7,547 nucleotides of DNA, taken from assembly GCA_002451065.1 (NCBI GenBank), contig DKBC01000116.1, forward strand, positions 257 through 7,803. Reading direction: 5' to 3'. This document shows, piece after piece, positions 5,855 through 7,547 of this stretch. This DNA is from Betaproteobacteria bacterium UBA6910. Its GTDB lineage: Bacteria; Pseudomonadota; Gammaproteobacteria; Burkholderiales; UBA6910. Position 1 is the stretch's first letter. Each line of letters begins with the position of its first letter. The notes beneath the pieces were generated by a model. The model saw nothing but the letters and a program-made list of their open reading frames with translations. It searched no databases and was not told the DNA's origin. The position numbers and the translations under genes were made by a program.

Positions 5855-6601
5855 ATGGCCAACGGACAGGGCAGCACCACCGGTCGCATCGTTCCCGCCG
5901 GCAACGGCTGGCAGTGGATCGCCGGCGCCTGGAATCTGTTCAAACCCCAGGCGGCGACCTGGGTGCTGGTTTTTGTCGTCTTTCTGCTGATCCTTCTGCT
6001 CCTGGGCTGGCTGCGGCCCATTGGCAACCTGGTCATGGCCCTTTTGAGCCCGATCTTCGTTGGTGGCCTGATGCTGGGGGCGAGGGCCTGCGACCAGGGA
6101 GGAAAGCTGGAGATCGCTCACCTGTTCGCTGGCTTCCGGGAAAAGGCTGCGAACCTCGCGCTGGTGGGAGTATTCAATCTGGTGGCGAGTTTCGCGGTGG
6201 TGCTGGTGGTGGGGCTGCTCATGGGCTTCGGCACGGGCATGGGCGCCATGATGGGCGGAATGGCGGGAAGCGAGACGGGCCCCGCGGTCGGGGCCATGGC
6301 CGGGATGTCCTTTTCCATGCTGGCGGGAGCGCTCCTGGGCGCCGCCCTTTCCGTGCCCATCGCCGCCGCGATCTGGTTTGCTCCCGCGCTGATCGTATTC
6401 CGCGATGCCGCGCCGCTGGATGCCCTGAAGACCAGTTTCTTCGCCTGCCTGCGGAATATCCTGCCGTTCGCCGCCTACGGCGTCTTCATCCTGATACTCG
6501 GCGTCCTCGCGTCGATTCCGCTCGGTCTGGGTTGGCTGGTGCTGGGCCCGGTGCTTACCTTGTCGGTTTACACCGCCTACCGCGATGTTTTCGGCGCTTG
6601 A
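5855..6601 (+). CDS. BPSS1780-type multi-pass membrane protein
   Basis: This is a 248-residue inner-membrane protein of unknown function. It has the recognisable N-terminal pattern of the BPSS1780 family: RIVPAGNGWQWIAGAWNLFK, then a strongly hydrophobic helix, IGNLVMALLSPIFVGGLMLGARA and LEIAHLFAGFREK. About five or six membrane segments follow, at roughly residues 37-56, 61-78, 104-126, 150-182 and 199-243 (the last two are long enough for two spans each). In between is a Gly/Met-rich loop (FGTGMGAMMGGMAG). I chose ATG 5855 because the family homology starts just after it and GGAG lies 9 bases upstream; the frame is open to 5696 but that extension has no matching character. It diverges from ureA and converges on the 105-residue gene. 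The family name and fold are recognised; no molecular activity is established to my knowledge. Confidence 0.85.
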   Translation: MANGQGSTTGRIVPAGNGWQWIAGAWNLFKPQAATWVLVFVVFLLILLLLGWLRPIGNLVMALLSPIFVGGLMLGARACDQGGKLEIAHLFAGFREKAANLALVGVFNLVASFAVVLVVGLLMGFGTGMGAMMGGMAGSETGPAVGAMAGMSFSMLAGALLGAALSVPIAAAIWFAPALIVFRDAAPLDALKTSFFACLRNILPFAAYGVFILILGVLASIPLGLGWLVLGPVLTLSVYTAYRDVFGA

Positions 6602-6625
6602 ACCCGCCGCCCCACGCGTTCAAGC
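6596..6625. other. Inverted repeat across the stop codon of the BPSS1780-type gene
   Basis: GCTTGAAC (6596-6603) and GTTCAAGC (6618-6625) form a perfect 8-bp stem with a 14-base loop. The TGA stop (6599-6601) lies in the left arm. It sits in the 36-bp convergent gap and could act as a 3' end structure for both transcripts, but neither strand has a T-run after it, so I do not call it an intrinsic terminator. Confidence 0.35.
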
Positions 6626-6637
6626 CTGCCTCGGCAA

Positions 6638-6955
6638 TCAGGCCTGACCGGCGGCGCGATAACCCTCCGCCCTCAGGCTGGACTGCAGCAGGTCGCGCTC
6701 CGCTTCCTCGAACAAGGCCTCGGTTTCCGCCAGGGCATCGCGCAGGGCGTGGCGGGCGGCGCGCAAGCCCTCGCAACGCGCCCGCTCGCGACTGCTGGCA
6801 ATCGCGACGCAGGGACCCGGCTGCCCGGGCTCCCGGGGGCAGCGGGTATTCACATGCACGAAGTAGTGCCCGGGCACCTGATGGGGTATGAGAGTGATGG
6901 CGGCGGCATCCCCGAGCTCGATCCGCTCGCGTCCATCGACGAATTTGGTCCACAT
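6638..6955 (-). CDS. Conserved-looking hypothetical protein, 105 residues
   Basis: I do not recognise this protein. The first half looks like beta-strand sequence (MWTKFVDGRERIELGDAAAITLIPHQVPGHYFVHV), with a Cys at about residue 39. The second half is a long charged helix (ARHALRDALAETEALFEEAERDLLQ), probably coiled coil. There is no signal peptide or membrane segment. GGAG lies 8 bases before the ATG, which supports it as a real gene. The TGA stop is inside a perfect palindrome TCAGGCCTGA (6638-6647). It converges on the BPSS1780-type gene, and a possible small ORF and promoter lie upstream on the same strand. Confidence 0.65.
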   Translation of the reverse strand: MWTKFVDGRERIELGDAAAITLIPHQVPGHYFVHVNTRCPREPGQPGPCVAIASSRERARCEGLRAARHALRDALAETEALFEEAERDLLQSSLRAEGYRAAGQA

Positions 6956-7004
6956 GCTTCGTTCTCCAAGGAGCGTTCACGGGCGCGCCGCTCGCGCCCC
7001 CGCA

Positions 7005-7118
7005 TCATTCGGTCACGCAGCCGGGCTTCTGCGGCCCGCTTGCCGTCGCTTCCATGAAGCGGGTCCGGATTTTGGCCCAGTCCCGCTTTGCGTCCCGATC
7101 GTGGCTCCGGTAGCGCAT
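7005..7118 (-). CDS. Possible small ORF, 37 residues
   Basis: ATG at 7118-7116 opens a short frame, MRYRSHDRDAKRDWAKIRTRFMEATAS and a tail ending in CVTE, ending 49 bases before the 105-residue gene. The same frame could start at GTG 7187 for 60 residues. The sequence is basic and could form an amphipathic helix (DWAKIRTRFMEA). There is no convincing Shine-Dalgarno at the ATG. It lies downstream of a plausible promoter on the same strand, which is the main reason to list it. I recognise no homologue. Confidence 0.25.
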   Translation of the reverse strand: MRYRSHDRDAKRDWAKIRTRFMEATASGPQKPGCVTE

Positions 7119-7228
7119 CCCGGGATTACGCCCCCGGTCGGGTCCTTCCTCCTGGAAAACAAACAGCAGAAACCTCGCACTGCCCACCCGGAAACTTCGA
7201 AACCGAGCGGCTCCGGGTCATGGAACGC

Positions 7229-7258
7229 AGTATACGACGATGCCGTGGTGCAATGCAA
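7229..7258 (-). promoter_or_regulatory. Candidate promoter for the small ORF and 105-residue gene
   Basis: On the minus strand TTGCAT (7258-7253), an 18-bp spacer and TATACT (7234-7229) form a sigma70-like promoter with a strong -10. The start would be near 7222, giving a leader of about 267 nt before the 105-residue gene. The area from 7250 to 7295 is clearly more AT-rich than its surroundings. Confidence 0.45.
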
Positions 7259-7382
7259 CAAAATATTGCCAATCAGTGAAATATGACATTTCTTGACGAC
7301 GTCTAGACGGGCAGCGGAAGCGATCCGGACTGCCCGGAGTCCGCAGGGACGACGGGGGGGATACCCCCTGCCGGGGTTGAGG
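7259..7382. other. Intergenic region downstream of ettA with short inverted repeats
   Basis: No gene is seen here. It holds a perfect palindrome CGTCTAGACG (7300-7309), a 6-bp stem CGGACT/AGTCCG with a 6-base loop (7326-7343), and GGGGG-ATA-CCCCC (7356-7368). The last two lie just past the ettA stop and may form the 3' end of that transcript. Neither is followed by a T-run on the minus strand, so an intrinsic terminator is not supported. Confidence 0.4.
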
Positions 7383-7547
7383 TCAGCCTCTCAAGGGCTT
7401 GTAGCGCAGGCGGTGGGGCCGCGCTCCCTCCTCGCCCAGCCTCTTTACCTTGTCCGCCTCGTACTCATGGTAGTTGCCGGGAAAGAACGCAACCTGGGAA
7501 TCCCCCTCGAAAGCGAGAATGTGGGTCGCGATGCGGTCCAGGAACCA
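7383..7547 (-). CDS. ettA: Energy-dependent translational throttle protein EttA, C-terminal end (runs off right edge)
   Basis: EttA is an ABC-F ATPase that binds the ribosomal E site and gates entry into elongation according to the ATP/ADP state. I translated the minus strand and found 54 residues before TGA at 7385-7383. They read WFLDRIATHILAFEGDSQV, the segment just after the H-loop region of the second ABC domain, then FFPGNYHEYEADKVKRLGEE, and end ARPHRLRYKPLRG. This matches the characteristic EttA C-terminus with its short ExxADK tail, and is unlike the longer tails of Uup. Both Walker motifs lie outside the window. It is on the same strand as the small ORF and 105-residue gene but separated by more than 250 bases with its own likely 3' end. 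Confidence 0.92.
   Translation of the reverse strand, partial: WFLDRIATHILAFEGDSQVAFFPGNYHEYEADKVKRLGEEGARPHRLRYKPLRG

Noticed and set aside
5638..6891. 417-residue plus-strand frame over the BPSS1780-type gene
   Set aside because: It is Arg/Pro/Gly-rich, without motifs, and overlaps both a recognised membrane protein and the opposite-strand 105-residue gene.
7013..7261. 82-residue minus-strand frame
   Set aside because: Its start lies upstream of the predicted promoter, the composition is not protein-like, and it overlaps the better small ORF.
7326..7368. Intrinsic terminator for ettA
   Set aside because: The stems are present but no T-run follows on the minus strand.
1..7547. A novel defence system, CRISPR array or complete mobile element
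   Set aside because: I found no direct repeat arrays, transposase, integrase, toxin-antitoxin or nuclease genes; the accessory signal in this window is the urease scar.

Overview
This window looks like GC-rich proteobacterial chromosome, most likely gammaproteobacterial. That lineage call is an inference from base composition, from the EttA and GlgB sequences, and from a BPSS1780-type membrane protein. There are no tRNAs, rRNAs, CRISPR arrays or complete mobile elements. The genes are mostly housekeeping or envelope functions, with a scarred urease locus in the middle.

Left part (1-2292, minus strand): a probable operon reads right to left, a secreted Sel1-repeat protein, then an MscS-type mechanosensitive channel, then the glycogen branching enzyme glgB, which runs off the left edge. 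A good sigma70-like promoter (TTGACC, 17-bp spacer, GATAAT) lies at 2259-2287. An inverted repeat sits exactly where transcription should start. The transcript would have a leader of about 163 nt with nested hairpins close to the Sel1 ribosome binding site.

Middle (2293-4065): a MarR-family regulator is divergent from that operon and is the obvious candidate to bind the inverted repeat. It converges with a CPA-type cation:proton antiporter on the minus strand, with only 3 bases between the two stop codons.

Urease scar (4153-5708, minus strand): in transcription order there is a full-length but heavily substituted urease gamma subunit (ureA), then an alpha/beta hydrolase starting one base after the ureA stop, then a frameshifted C-terminal third of the urease accessory GTPase ureG. 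UreB, ureC, ureD, ureE and ureF are not in the window. The last part of the ureG remnant is open in frame into the antiporter, so an automatic caller would give the antiporter a false 59-residue N-terminal extension.

Right part (5709-7547): a plus-strand BPSS1780-type multi-pass membrane protein, a convergent unknown 105-residue protein with a possible small ORF and promoter upstream of it, and the C-terminal end of the ABC-F translation factor ettA at the right edge.
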